The notes: generated by a model from the sequence alone, not told the origin. A stretch of DNA of 64,000 bases from Amycolatopsis sp. GM8 (GCF_021653975.1 NZ_JAJKFK010000005.1:433696-497695), one strand, 5' to 3'; positions 1 through 7,295 are shown, numbered from the stretch's first letter. Made by a program: numbers and translations.

Positions 1-550
1 CATTGCCGTGCGCGAGCCGGCGGCGCAGCGCCTCGGGGGTGATGTCGACCAGCTCGATCTGCCCGGCCCGGCGCACGACCTCGTCCGGCACGGTTTCGCG
101 CTGCGTGATGCCGGTGATGCGCTCGACGACGTCGTTGAGGCTTTCCAGGTGCTGGATGTTCACCGTGGAGAGCACGGTGATACCGGCGTCGAGCAGCTCT
201 TCGATGTCCTGCCAGCGCTTCTGGTGCCGCGAGCCGGGCATGTTCGTATGTGCCAGCTCGTCGACGCACACCACCTCGGGATGGCGCGCCAGCACGGCGT
301 CGGTGTCCATCTCGGTGAACTCGGTGCCGCGGTACTCCACCGTGCGGCGCGGCACGATCTCCAGGCCCTGCAGCATTTCCGTGGTCTTGACCCGGTCGTA
401 GGTCTCGACGTAGCCGACGACGACGTCGGTCCCCCGGTCGCGGCGGCGGCGCGCTTCGCCCAGCATCGCGTAGGTCTTGCCGACGCCGGGCGCCGCTCCG
501 AGGTAGATCCGGAGCTCGCCCCGCGGGGGCGGCACCGACAGTGGTTCCAT
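1..550 (-). CDS. kdpD: KdpD osmosensitive K+ channel histidine kinase, N-terminal part (cut by window edge)
   Basis: The first 183 residues are visible; the frame stays open to the window edge. After a short leader comes a Walker A loop GAAPGVGKT at residues 18-26, then the family motifs GYVETYDR, EMDTDAVLARHPEVVCVDELAHTN and STVNIQHLESLND. These mark the cytoplasmic KdpD N-terminal ATP-binding domain, followed in this family by a USP domain, four membrane helices and the kinase core. KdpD with KdpE normally controls the high-affinity K+ ATPase KdpFABC. The ATG at 550-548 is the only start giving the standard N-terminus. phoU lies 39 bp upstream on the same strand. Confidence 0.93.
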   Translation of the reverse strand, partial: MEPLSVPPPRGELRIYLGAAPGVGKTYAMLGEARRRRDRGTDVVVGYVETYDRVKTTEMLQGLEIVPRRTVEYRGTEFTEMDTDAVLARHPEVVCVDELAHTNMPGSRHQKRWQDIEELLDAGITVLSTVNIQHLESLNDVVERITGITQRETVPDEVVRRAGQIELVDITPEALRRRLAHGN

Positions 551-589
551 GTCGCCAGTGTGCGCCGCCCGCGATCACGGTTCGACACC

Positions 590-1243
590 TCAGCGGGCGG
601 CGTACTCCACGGGGTCACCGGTGATGAACGCGGCCCGCCGGGTCACCGACACCGCGTGGTCGGCGAAGCGTTCGTAGTAGCGGCTGAGCAGGACGGCCTC
701 CACGGCCGGGATCGTGCCGAACGTCCACTCCGGCCGGCCGACGATCGTGAACAGCGAGCGGTGCAGGTCGTCCATCTCCGTCTCCGCCTCGCGCAGGCCG
801 CCGGTGAGCACCAGGTCGTGCGCGCGCAGGGTCGCGCCCGCGGCGACGGCGAGGCCGAACGCGAGCTCGCCCATCTGCCGGAACCGCGCGTGCAGGAGGT
901 CGGGCACCACCGGCTCCGGATGGCGCCGCAGCACGGCGACCGCTACGTGATGCGCCAGGTCGCCCATGCGCTCGATGTTCTCGGCGGACCGCACGATCGT
1001 GACGATCGTGCGCAGGTCCGTCGCGACGGGTGCGTGCAACGCGAGCAGCACCTGCGCCAGCCGCTCGATCCGGGCCCGGTCGTCGTCCACCTCTCGGTCA
1101 CCGGCGACGACCCGTTCGGCACCGGCGACATCGGCCGTGAGCAGCGCCGTGGTCGCGCCCCGCACCGCGGTCCCGACGCGATCGCACATGTCCGCGAGCT
1201 GGTCGACGAGGTCATCGAGCTGCTGGTGGTAGACGTCGCGCAT
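590..1243 (-). CDS. phoU: PhoU-type phosphate signalling regulator
   Basis: The 217-residue product begins MRDVYHQQLDDLVDQLADMC and consists of two repeated three-helix PhoU domains, seen as two copies of the E/DxxxD-rich helix pattern (IERLAQVLL...DLRTIVTIVRSAENIERMGDLAHHVA, and again MGELAFGLAVAAG...YYERFADHAVSVTRRAAFI). PhoU couples the Pst phosphate transporter to the PhoR/PhoB-type two-component system as a negative modulator and works at the inner face of the membrane. Length matches the family. The ATG at 1243 is preferred over an upstream in-frame start because it gives the usual family N-terminus. No pst genes are adjacent; kdpD follows downstream. Confidence 0.93.
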   Translation of the reverse strand: MRDVYHQQLDDLVDQLADMCDRVGTAVRGATTALLTADVAGAERVVAGDREVDDDRARIERLAQVLLALHAPVATDLRTIVTIVRSAENIERMGDLAHHVAVAVLRRHPEPVVPDLLHARFRQMGELAFGLAVAAGATLRAHDLVLTGGLREAETEMDDLHRSLFTIVGRPEWTFGTIPAVEAVLLSRYYERFADHAVSVTRRAAFITGDPVEYAAR

Positions 1244-1360
1244 CGTGCCGTCCCTTCGACTGGTCGTCACACGATGTAACCGGGTTTGGGCGCCGGCCGC
1301 CAGCGGTCGTCGCCCGGCTTAACGGATTTCTGTCACCTTCTGGGTGTCTACTGTGGACCC

Positions 1361-2020
1361 TCACACGCTGCGCAGCACCGAGACGACGGTGCCCAGCACG
1401 ACGGCTTCGTCCCCGTCGATCACGTCGTAGGCCGGGTTGCGCGGTTCGAGGTAGACGTGCCCGTCGCGACGGCGGAACACCTTGACCGTGGCCTCGCCGT
1501 CGATCATGGCGGCGACGATCTGGCCGGAATGGGCTTCGGGCTGCTGCTTGACCACGACGATGTCGCCGTCACAGATCGCGGCGTCGATCATCGAGTCCCC
1601 GCGCACCCGCAGGCCGAACACCGTGCCGCGCCCGGTGAGCTCGCGGGGCAGGGTCAGCAGGTCGTCGACGTGCTCCTCGGCCGAGATGGGGGTGCCGGCG
1701 GCGATGTCGCCGACGACGGGCACGGCCACCGAGTCCGCGTCCGGCTCCCGCGTCGAGGGCTGAAGGAACATCCGCACGTCGATCGGCCGGGACATCGTCG
1801 CGCTGCGGCGGAGGAAACCCTTGTCCTCCAACGCCGCGAGATGCTTGGACACCGAGGAGGACGACCGCAGCCCGACGGCCTCGCCGAGCTGCCGCGTGTT
1901 GGGCGGGTACCCGTGGCGAACCACCCAGTCGCGGATCGTCACCAGGATCCGCTGCTGCCGCGGCGGCAGCGCCGAGGCGTCCAGGTGCTCGAACGCGTCA
2001 AGATCGTCGTAGGTGGTCAT
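1361..2020 (-). CDS. LexA-type self-cleaving repressor (probable LexA paralogue)
   Basis: The 219-residue protein has an N-terminal winged helix (residues about 18-75, PPNTRQLGEAVGLRSSSSVSKHL) and a C-terminal S24 protease domain. The autocleavage Ala-Gly pair is A108-G109 (GDIAAGT). The nucleophile Ser143 lies in RGDSMIDAA and the general-base Lys180 in EATVKVF, so RecA-stimulated self-cleavage is plausible. From memory, the recognition helix differs from the usual actinobacterial LexA form ([23 protein letters not shown]), and no GAAC-N4-GTTC SOS box is visible upstream. It may therefore be a paralogue with its own operator rather than the main SOS repressor. The start is the ATG giving MTTYDDLDAFE. 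Confidence 0.85.
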   Translation of the reverse strand: MTTYDDLDAFEHLDASALPPRQQRILVTIRDWVVRHGYPPNTRQLGEAVGLRSSSSVSKHLAALEDKGFLRRSATMSRPIDVRMFLQPSTREPDADSVAVPVVGDIAAGTPISAEEHVDDLLTLPRELTGRGTVFGLRVRGDSMIDAAICDGDIVVVKQQPEAHSGQIVAAMIDGEATVKVFRRRDGHVYLEPRNPAYDVIDGDEAVVLGTVVSVLRSV

Positions 2021-2298
2021 TCGGGGAATGGTAGTGATCAGCCCGCCCCGGGCCCGGGATCGGGGCCGATGGACCATGCGACGAACTCACCGGTGGCGCA
2101 GTGGATGGCACCAGCGAACGCGCCGTCGCGGAAGATAAAGGACTCCGCGGCCCGGCTCCTCGCCGTTGCGCGGGATCCGCCGAACACGCCGGCACCAGCG
2201 CGATCAGTGCTCGCCGACCGGGAGAAACCGTAGCCTCTGCAACATTTTCCGTTCACCTCTGTCGGTGAAACTCGTGCGTCGCTCTGAGGAGGGCTTAC
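2021..2298. other. Intergenic region between lexA-like gene and esterase gene
   Basis: This 278-bp stretch separates two divergent genes and must hold both promoters. I see no SOS box and no convincing gene. A 72-codon minus-strand frame (2038-2256) is open but lacks a ribosome-binding site and any family I recognise. The esterase ribosome-binding site GAGGAGGG lies at 2286-2293. Confidence 0.5.
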
Positions 2299-3843
2299 AT
2301 GAAACGTGCAGGGGTTGTTGTCATCGCGGGTGCGCTCGCCGCGTCATTCGCGGCCGGGGGGACCGCCGAGGCCGGTGGTTACCATGTCCGCGCCGGGGAA
2401 GTGCTGCGGGGGCACACGCCGGGCACCGTGGTCGCGCATTCGTCGCCGGCACACGGTTCGCTCGAAATCGGCGCGGACGGGTCGTTCCGGTACGTGCCGA
2501 ACCCGGGTTTCACCGGTACCGACACCTTTACCTACACCACCACGAACGCGGTCCGGCTCTACCCCACGGACCTGCCGCCGCTCGCGACGATCGGCGGCGT
2601 GCCGATCACCGGCGGCGCGTACGGCTCCTCGCTCGCCCCGGTGCCGGGCCGGGACGGCCAGTTCTACGGGCTGACCGACCGCGGCCCCAACGTCGACGGC
2701 CCGAACGGCGAGAAGGTCGAGCCCATCCCGGACTTCACCCCGGCGATCGGCCGATTCCAGCTGGTGGACGGGAAAGCCGTGCTGAAGCAGACGATTCCGT
2801 TGCGCGCCAAGGACGGCACGCCGTACAACGGACGCGTCAGCACCCAGGCGAACACCGGCGAGACGATCGTCGACCTGAACGGCAACGTGCTGCCCGCCGA
2901 CAAGAACGGCTACGACTCCGAAGGGCTGGTCGCGCTGCCGGACGGCACGTTCTGGGTGTCGGACGAGTACGGCCCGTTCATGACGCATTTCGACGCGCGC
3001 GGCCGGGCGATCGAGCGGCTGTCGCCGTTCGACGGGTCGCTGCCGGCCGAGCTGGCGAACCGGGTGCCCAACAAGGGCATGGAAGGTCTGACCGTCACCC
3101 CGGACGGCCGGACGCTGGTCGGGATCATGCAGTCCGCGCTGCAGCAGCCGGACCTGACGGCGAAGCCGGGCAACGTGGCGCCGGTCCGGATCGTGACCTA
3201 CGACCTGCGCACGCATGCCACGCACGAATACCTGTACCTGCTCGACGACCCGAAGCAGAACAGCGGCGCGGTCAGCGAGATCACGGCGCTGAGCGCGACC
3301 ACGTTCCTGGTCGACGAGCGGGACGGGAAGTTCGAGCCCGGCGCGTTCAAGAAGCTGTTCAAGATCGACCTCGCGCACGCGACGGATGTGGGCCCGAAGG
3401 CGAACGTCCCGGGCGCGACCTACGACGCGGGCAAGGGCGGGCTCCTGCTCGGTCAGAAGACGATCGAAGCCACGGTCGGCGCCGGTGACACCGCCACCGC
3501 AACGGCCGCCCTCACCGTGGCGGGCATCCGGCCGGCCGGCAAGAGCCTGGCCGTCGACGTGGGCGGGCTGCTGACCGCGCTCGACCCGACCGGCGGTTTC
3601 TTCGGGCACGACAAGGTCGAAGGCGTCGCGACCGTCGACCACGGGCGCACGATCGTGATCAGCAACGACAACGACTTCGGCATCGACGGCGTCACCAACG
3701 ACGCGCCGCCGTTCCAGCTGCACGCGAAGACGCTGCCGAACGGTCAGCAGGACGACGGCGAGTACCTGGCGATCGACACGACCAAGCTCCCGGCGAAGAC
3801 CCACACCACCACCATCCGCATCACGGTCACCTCGCGCCACTGA
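2299..3843 (+). CDS. Secreted phytase-like esterase with N-terminal Ig-like domain
   Basis: The 514-residue product starts with a Sec signal peptide (MKRAGVVVIAGALAASFAAG, cleavage near TAEAGG). Residues about 30-80 form a short bacterial Ig/cadherin-like domain (GSLEIGADGSFRYVPNPGF, DTFTYTTTN). The rest is an 'esterase-like activity of phytase' beta-propeller (PF13449 type), with signatures FYGLTDRGPNVDG, YDSEGLVALPDGTFWVSDEYGPF and NKGMEGLTVTPDGRTL. The family is extracellular and probably metal-dependent; its true substrate is poorly defined. A strong ribosome-binding site GAGGAGGG precedes the ATG, and a 13-bp-stem terminator follows the stop by 8 bp. It appears monocistronic. Confidence 0.88.
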   Translation: MKRAGVVVIAGALAASFAAGGTAEAGGYHVRAGEVLRGHTPGTVVAHSSPAHGSLEIGADGSFRYVPNPGFTGTDTFTYTTTNAVRLYPTDLPPLATIGGVPITGGAYGSSLAPVPGRDGQFYGLTDRGPNVDGPNGEKVEPIPDFTPAIGRFQLVDGKAVLKQTIPLRAKDGTPYNGRVSTQANTGETIVDLNGNVLPADKNGYDSEGLVALPDGTFWVSDEYGPFMTHFDARGRAIERLSPFDGSLPAELANRVPNKGMEGLTVTPDGRTLVGIMQSALQQPDLTAKPGNVAPVRIVTYDLRTHATHEYLYLLDDPKQNSGAVSEITALSATTFLVDERDGKFEPGAFKKLFKIDLAHATDVGPKANVPGATYDAGKGGLLLGQKTIEATVGAGDTATATAALTVAGIRPAGKSLAVDVGGLLTALDPTGGFFGHDKVEGVATVDHGRTIVISNDNDFGIDGVTNDAPPFQLHAKTLPNGQQDDGEYLAIDTTKLPAKTHTTTIRITVTSRH

Positions 3844-3851
3844 CCGGCCCC

Positions 3852-3892
3852 GGGCTGGGTGGGGCGCCTCGCGCGGGCTCCCCACCCAGCCC
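3852..3892 (+). terminator. Strong hairpin terminator after the esterase gene
   Basis: A perfect 13-bp inverted repeat, GGGCTGGGTGGGG at 3852-3864 and CCCCACCCAGCCC at 3880-3892, closes a 15-nt loop and begins 8 bp after the esterase stop. There is no T tract, as is common for actinomycete terminators. Confidence 0.8.
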
Positions 3893-3940
3893 ACCGCCGC
3901 GGCGCGAGTCCCGCGGCGCATGCCGGTGAATCCCGCGTTC

Positions 3941-4015
3941 CGCGCGAGTCGGACACTCCAGCGCGCGAGTCCGACACTCAGGCGCGCGAGTCCGACGTTC
4001 CGGACGCCGAGTTCG
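3941..4015 (+). repeat. GAGTCCGAC repeat array, forward orientation
   Basis: Three to four near-identical units of about 21 bp with core GCGAGTCCGACACTC or GCGAGTCCGACGTTC, the last one degraded (GCCGAGTTCGACGCC). A more diverged unit may begin near 3901. The same core occurs in reverse orientation at 4981-5040, so the two arrays flank the ribosomal-protein block as an inverted pair. Confidence 0.75.
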
Positions 4016-4066
4016 ACGCCGGCCACCTCCTCCCACCTGGCACCCCGCCCGGGCATATATCCATCC

Positions 4067-4081
4067 TGAAAATGGTTATCA
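4067..4081 (+). promoter_or_regulatory. Zur-box-like operator upstream of rpmJ2
   Basis: TGAAAATGGTTATCA fits the 7-1-7 palindromic actinobacterial Zur consensus (TGAAAAT-N-ATTTTCA) with all seven bases of the left arm and five of seven in the right. It ends 5 bp before the rpmJ2 start. Zur represses zinc-free ribosomal protein paralogues when zinc is sufficient, and exactly such a pair follows. Assignment is by pattern and context. Confidence 0.72.
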
Positions 4082-4086
4082 CCATC

Positions 4087-4209
4087 ATGAAGGTCCGCAA
4101 GTCATTACGGTCGCTCAAGCAGCGACCCGGGTCCCAGGTGGTCCGCAGGCACGGCAAGGTCTTCGTGATCAACAAGCGGGATCCGCGCGTCAAGGCACGC
4201 CAGGGCTAG
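4087..4209 (+). CDS. rpmJ: 50S ribosomal protein L36, zinc-independent (C-minus) paralogue
   Basis: The 40-residue protein [20 protein letters not shown]... ends [12 protein letters not shown]. It lacks the CxxC...C/H zinc ligands of the ordinary L36 (MKVKPSVKKICDKC-type), so it is the C-minus form that replaces the zinc form in the large subunit during zinc starvation. It is followed 14 bp later by the equivalent L31 paralogue, so the two probably form one operon. No Shine-Dalgarno sequence precedes this ATG; another in-frame ATG at 4072 lies inside the operator and would add five residues. Codon 7 (4105-4107) is TTA, a rare leucine codon in high-GC actinomycetes. Confidence 0.93.
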   Translation: MKVRKSLRSLKQRPGSQVVRRHGKVFVINKRDPRVKARQG

Positions 4210-4223
4210 GAAGGAGCACCACC

Positions 4224-4472
4224 ATGCAGCGCACCATTCACCCCGACTATCACCCGGTGGTATTCAAGGACTCCTCCACCGGCGACGCGTTCCTCACCCG
4301 TTCGACGGTCAAGTCCGACAAGACCATCGAGTGGAGTGACGGCAGCACCTACCCGATGGTGCTGGTCGATGTCAGCTCGTACTCGCACCCGTTCTGGACC
4401 GGCGGGCGGCGGATCATGGACAGCGCCGGGCAGGTCGAGAAGTTCTACCAGCGTTACGGCCACCGGAAGTAA
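4224..4472 (+). CDS. rpmE2: 50S ribosomal protein L31 type B (zinc-free paralogue)
   Basis: The 82-residue product [20 protein letters not shown]...[29 protein letters not shown] is a textbook L31 type B. It has no CxxC zinc-binding pairs. The conserved type-B block SHPFWTG and the FxxRYG tail are intact and the length is normal. It replaces zinc-containing L31 on the ribosome central protuberance, freeing zinc. A perfect ribosome-binding site GGAAGGAG lies 7 bp before the ATG. It shares the Zur-box promoter with rpmJ2 and is followed by a hairpin terminator. Confidence 0.95.
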   Translation: MQRTIHPDYHPVVFKDSSTGDAFLTRSTVKSDKTIEWSDGSTYPMVLVDVSSYSHPFWTGGRRIMDSAGQVEKFYQRYGHRK

Positions 4473-4483
4473 CGGCCGGAAAA

Positions 4484-4529
4484 GCAAGCGGTCTCGTCCA
4501 TCCCGGTGATCATGGCCGGGACCGCTTGC
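4484..4529 (+). terminator. Hairpin terminator after rpmE2
   Basis: A perfect 10-bp stem, GCAAGCGGTC at 4484-4493 and GACCGCTTGC at 4520-4529, begins 11 bp after the rpmE2 stop. An inner TCCCGG/CCGGGA repeat could extend or compete with it. No T tract follows. Confidence 0.7.
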
Positions 4530-4591
4530 CTATCGATAACGACAACCAGTACCAGTAGAGGGGACAACAGCCGAACGTGAAGGGCAGGACC

Positions 4592-4984
4592 ATGTCGCTG
4601 GATGTTCCCACCGAACTGCTGGAGCGCGCCGAGCAAGGCGACGTGGCCGACGCCGAGTTCGTCGCGTGCGTGCGGGACTCGCTCCCGTACGCCTGGCAGG
4701 TGATCGGCGGCGTCGTCGCCGATCTGCACGGTGACACCGCCGGTTTCGCCGACAACGTCACCCCGCCGCCGAGCGAGATCGAACGCGGCCAGCTGCTGCG
4801 CGCCCTCGCGTCCGACGCGATCCGCGGCGGGCTCGAGCGGCACTTCGGGGTCAAGCTCGCTTTCCAGAACTGCCACCGGGTCGCGGCGTTCCGTCCGTCC
4901 GCTGTGGACAGTGACGACTATCGCGCGTTCATCTCGCCGCGCGGCCAGCTCCTGAACCAGACCCCGGAGCTCCGCGACTGCTGA
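4592..4984 (+). CDS. SCO5389-family conserved actinobacterial protein
   Basis: This 130-residue acidic protein (MSLDVPTELLERAEQGDVAD...FVACVRDSLPYAWQVIGGVVADL) matches the SCO5389 family, widespread in Streptomyces and relatives and without an assigned function. It is cytoplasmic by composition, largely helical, with no membrane segment or recognisable catalytic motif. The ATG at 4592 is chosen over an in-frame GTG at 4577 because AGGG at 4580-4583 is correctly spaced for it. A terminator separates it from rpmE2, so it probably has its own promoter in 4530-4575. The reverse GAGTCCGAC array begins at the stop codon. Confidence 0.8.
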   Translation: MSLDVPTELLERAEQGDVADAEFVACVRDSLPYAWQVIGGVVADLHGDTAGFADNVTPPPSEIERGQLLRALASDAIRGGLERHFGVKLAFQNCHRVAAFRPSAVDSDDYRAFISPRGQLLNQTPELRDC

Positions 4985-5040
4985 ACGTCGGACTCGCCGT
5001 CCTGAACGTCGGACTCGGCGTCCTGAACGTCGGACTCGCG
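4981..5040 (-). repeat. GAGTCCGAC repeat array, reverse orientation
   Basis: Three units at an exact 21-bp period read CTGAACGTCGGACTCGCCGTC, CTGAACGTCGGACTCGGCGTC and CTGAACGTCGGACTCGCG on the plus strand. Read on the minus strand the core is GCGAGTCCGACGTTCAG, the same as the array at 3941-4015. The array fills the gap between two convergent genes. Confidence 0.85.
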
Positions 5041-5044
5041 GGGG

Positions 5045-6484
5045 TCACGGGGTGCCGAACCAGGTGGCGATCGCCTCGTCGAGGCCGTCTGCGGTGGTGC
5101 CTTGCCAGGCCACATAGCAGTCCGGCCGCAGCAGGAGCGCCGTGTCGAGGCCCGGCATCGGGACGACGTCGACCCGGTCGGCACGCAATTCGCCGGCCGG
5201 GTCGAGCAGCAGCGGGCGCCCGGTGCGGGTCAGCTCCCGCAGGCCCGGCACCTCGGGCGCCGGCCGGCCGACGAGCGGCCCGGCGGCCGGCATGTCGTAC
5301 CTGATGTCCACGCCCGCCAGCAGATCCGCGACATGCTGCCGGTTCGCCGGCAGCTCCAGCAACTCGCCGAACAGCACCCGCAGCGCGGTCACGTCGGAAC
5401 CGGGCCGGATCAGCACCGACTGCGCCTGCGTGTGCATCGTGACCCGTTCGGCCGCGGGCCGCCGTTCGGACTCGTACGTGTCCAGCAGCCCCTTGGGCGC
5501 GTCGCCGCGCACTTCGGCGGCCAGCTTCCAGCCGAGGTTGACCGCGTCCTGCAGACCGAGGTTGAGCCCGGGACCGCCGATGGCCGAGTGCACGTGGGCG
5601 GCGTCGCCGAGCAGGAGAACCCGCCCCGCGCGATACCGCGACGCGAGCCGCGTGTTGCCGCCGAAGAGCCGTCGCATCAGGTGCGGCCCCGGACCCGTGG
5701 GCGGCCCGATCCGCACCGGCGCCCCCAGCACGCGCTCCACACTGGCCTGCAACTCCGCAAGCGAAGCCTCGCCCTCCTCCGGCTGGTCCCACTCCACCGT
5801 GGTGAGCCCGGGGCTGCGGCCGGGGAACGGCGCCCACGCGACGAGCCCCCGGTCGGTCCGCAGGTGCCGGAACGCCGGTACCGCACCGAATCCGGGCACC
5901 AGCAGGCTTCCGTCGGCACCGACGCTCTCCGGCGGCACGCTCACACTTCCCGTGCGCGACACCGAATCGTCCGTGGTGACACCGGGAAAGTCGATCCCGG
6001 CCAGCTTGCGGACCACACTGTGCCCGCCGTCCGCACCGACGAGGAACGCGGCTTCGAGCGGCTCGTGGCCCTCGATTTCCACCGTCACCGAGTTCTCGTG
6101 GTGCGTCAGCCCGACGACCTCGTGCTCACGACGGACCTCCACGCCGAGCTCCGCGGCACGCTCGGCCAGCATCTGCTCGACCCGGTTCTGCGGCACCGGC
6201 AGCGTGTAGAGCAGGTTGTCCGGCAAGTCGTGCAGCTGCAGCGGGAACGCACCGAACACAAAGCCCGGCGCCGGGCGGGGCGGCTCATCGTTGCCGGTGA
6301 GCCGTTCGTGCAGGCCGCGCCGGTCTAGCAGCCGGACGACCTGGCCGACCAGGCCGTTCGCGCGTGGCTCGGGGGCCGGTCCGGCGAGCCGTTCCAGCAC
6401 GACGGGGCGTGCTCCGGCCAGTGCGAGCTCACAGGCGAGCATCAGGCCGTTGGGGCCGGCGCCCGCGATGACGACATCGATCAT
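5045..6484 (-). CDS. FAD-dependent aromatic hydroxylase (PheA/TfdB class, rifampicin-monooxygenase-like)
   Basis: The 479-residue flavoprotein has the N-terminal dinucleotide-binding motif GAGPNG (residues 8-13), the class A DG motif (FLVGADGGHSVVRKLAG), and the second FAD motif GDAAHVHSAIGGPGLNLGLQDAVNLGWKLA. A thioredoxin-like C-terminal domain follows, as in class A single-component monooxygenases that use NAD(P)H to hydroxylate phenols, polyketides or rifamycins. Overall arrangement resembles Rox-type rifampicin monooxygenases, but substrate cannot be read from sequence. The TetR gene upstream is transcribed in the same direction, 70 bp away, and probably controls it. Confidence 0.9.
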   Translation of the reverse strand: MIDVVIAGAGPNGLMLACELALAGARPVVLERLAGPAPEPRANGLVGQVVRLLDRRGLHERLTGNDEPPRPAPGFVFGAFPLQLHDLPDNLLYTLPVPQNRVEQMLAERAAELGVEVRREHEVVGLTHHENSVTVEIEGHEPLEAAFLVGADGGHSVVRKLAGIDFPGVTTDDSVSRTGSVSVPPESVGADGSLLVPGFGAVPAFRHLRTDRGLVAWAPFPGRSPGLTTVEWDQPEEGEASLAELQASVERVLGAPVRIGPPTGPGPHLMRRLFGGNTRLASRYRAGRVLLLGDAAHVHSAIGGPGLNLGLQDAVNLGWKLAAEVRGDAPKGLLDTYESERRPAAERVTMHTQAQSVLIRPGSDVTALRVLFGELLELPANRQHVADLLAGVDIRYDMPAAGPLVGRPAPEVPGLRELTRTGRPLLLDPAGELRADRVDVVPMPGLDTALLLRPDCYVAWQGTTADGLDEAIATWFGTP

Positions 6485-6554
6485 GGCGAAACCTCTTTCC
6501 GGGCAGGGGACATCGGTCCGGCAGCCGCCGGTCTGTCCTCAGTGGACGGATGAA

Positions 6555-7163
6555 CTAGGGGGCCGGCAGCCCCGCGGCGAGCTGCGCGAGGGCTTCCGGG
6601 AGCAGGCGCTCGACCGGCTCCGGCGGGTCGGTGCGCAGGTGGTGTGTGGTGGCGACGTTCGTGGCGGCCAGCACGGCGGCCGCCACCAGGTGCGGATACA
6701 TGTCGTGCCCGGCGTCGGTGCCGGTGCGTTCGGCGACGGCCGCGGCGATCTCCGCCTGGGCCTGCGCCCCCGCCCGCAGCATCTCGCCCTGCAGGCCGGA
6801 CTCGGCGACCATCAGCCGCACCCCGGCGGTCCAGCGATCCCGGTCGGTGATCGGGTGCGCCGCGACCGCCGCCGTGGGGGCGAACTGGCCCACCACCGAA
6901 GCCGTGATGGCCTCCCACAACGGTTCTTCCGCCGGGCGGCCGCGCAGCGCCTCGGCCATCCGCAGGCATCGATCGAGATGGTGGGACGCGATGGCCTCAC
7001 CCTTGCTGGAGAAATAGTTGTTGAACGTGCGCGGCGAGACGTCGGCCGCCTCGGCGATGTCCTCCACCTTGACGTTGTCGAACCCGCGCTCGACGGTCAG
7101 CCGGATCGCCGCCCAGGCCAGCGCCGCCCTGGTGTCCGCCTTCTTGCGCTCCCGCAACCCCAT
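6555..7163 (-). CDS. TetR-family repressor next to the FAD hydroxylase
   Basis: The 202-residue protein MGLRERKKADTRAALAWAAI carries a typical TetR helix-turn-helix (VEDIAEAADVSPRTFNNYFSSKGEAI, residues about 30-56) and a ligand-binding C-terminal domain of the mycofactocin/AcrR-like type. It probably senses the substrate of, or a compound detoxified by, the hydroxylase downstream. A 19-bp palindrome 19 bp upstream of its start is the likely autoregulatory operator. The ATG giving MGLRERKK is the standard start for this subfamily. Confidence 0.9.
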   Translation of the reverse strand: MGLRERKKADTRAALAWAAIRLTVERGFDNVKVEDIAEAADVSPRTFNNYFSSKGEAIASHHLDRCLRMAEALRGRPAEEPLWEAITASVVGQFAPTAAVAAHPITDRDRWTAGVRLMVAESGLQGEMLRAGAQAQAEIAAAVAERTGTDAGHDMYPHLVAAAVLAATNVATTHHLRTDPPEPVERLLPEALAQLAAGLPAP

Positions 7164-7181
7164 GTCCACCACGGTAGCAGA

Positions 7182-7200
7182 ACTTGCGTGACGCGCAAGT
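7182..7200. promoter_or_regulatory. Palindrome ACTTGCG-N5-CGCAAGT, probable TetR operator
   Basis: A perfect 7-bp inverted repeat with 5-bp spacer, 19 bp upstream of the TetR start. Size and position suit a TetR dimer acting on its own operon, which includes the hydroxylase. Confidence 0.6.
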
Positions 7201-7218
7201 TTTCGTGTCACGCATATT

Positions 7219-7265
7219 TCAACCACCTGTTGACGCAACCCATCGGTTGCCATAATGTGGCAACC
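7219..7265 (+). promoter_or_regulatory. Promoter with GCAACC/GGTTGC operator cluster for the SRPBCC-ArsR operon
   Basis: A sigma-A-like promoter is visible: -35 TTGACG at 7230-7235, 17-bp spacing, -10 TAATGT at 7253-7258. Three alternating half-sites overlap it: GCAACC (7235-7240), GGTTGC (7245-7250) and GCAACC (7260-7265), giving two nested palindromes, one of them GGTTGCC-N7-GGCAACC. A further CAACC/GTTG pair lies at 7220-7232. The ArsR-family product of this operon is the natural candidate to bind here. Confidence 0.6.
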
Positions 7266-7295
7266 AGTTGATTGCAATACAGAGTGGAGGACGAA

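Noticed and set aside
1244-1360. Possible Pho box or KdpE site upstream of phoU
   Set aside because: Sequences such as GTCACCTTCTG only loosely resemble the 11-bp actinomycete PHO repeat and do not occur as a clean tandem.
2038-2256. 72-codon minus-strand frame upstream of the lexA-like gene
   Set aside because: No ribosome-binding site, no recognisable domain, and it lies in what must be a divergent promoter region.
2021-2298. SOS box for the lexA-like gene
   Set aside because: Only isolated CGAAC half-sites were found; no GAAC-N4-GTTC palindrome.
2344-4056. Very long antisense frame opposite the phytase-like esterase
   Set aside because: Arg/Val/Gly-rich composition typical of a shadow frame in high-GC DNA; the plus-strand gene has signal peptide, domain motifs and RBS. 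The same applies to other long antisense frames, for example 28118-30547 and 15508-17082.
3941-5040. CRISPR array at the GAGTCCGAC repeats
   Set aside because: Units are contiguous 21-bp repeats without unique spacers, and no cas genes are present.
5045-6484. Definite rifampicin resistance monooxygenase
   Set aside because: Only class-level similarity can be claimed from motifs; many related hydroxylases act on other aromatics, and no rifamycin genes are nearby.
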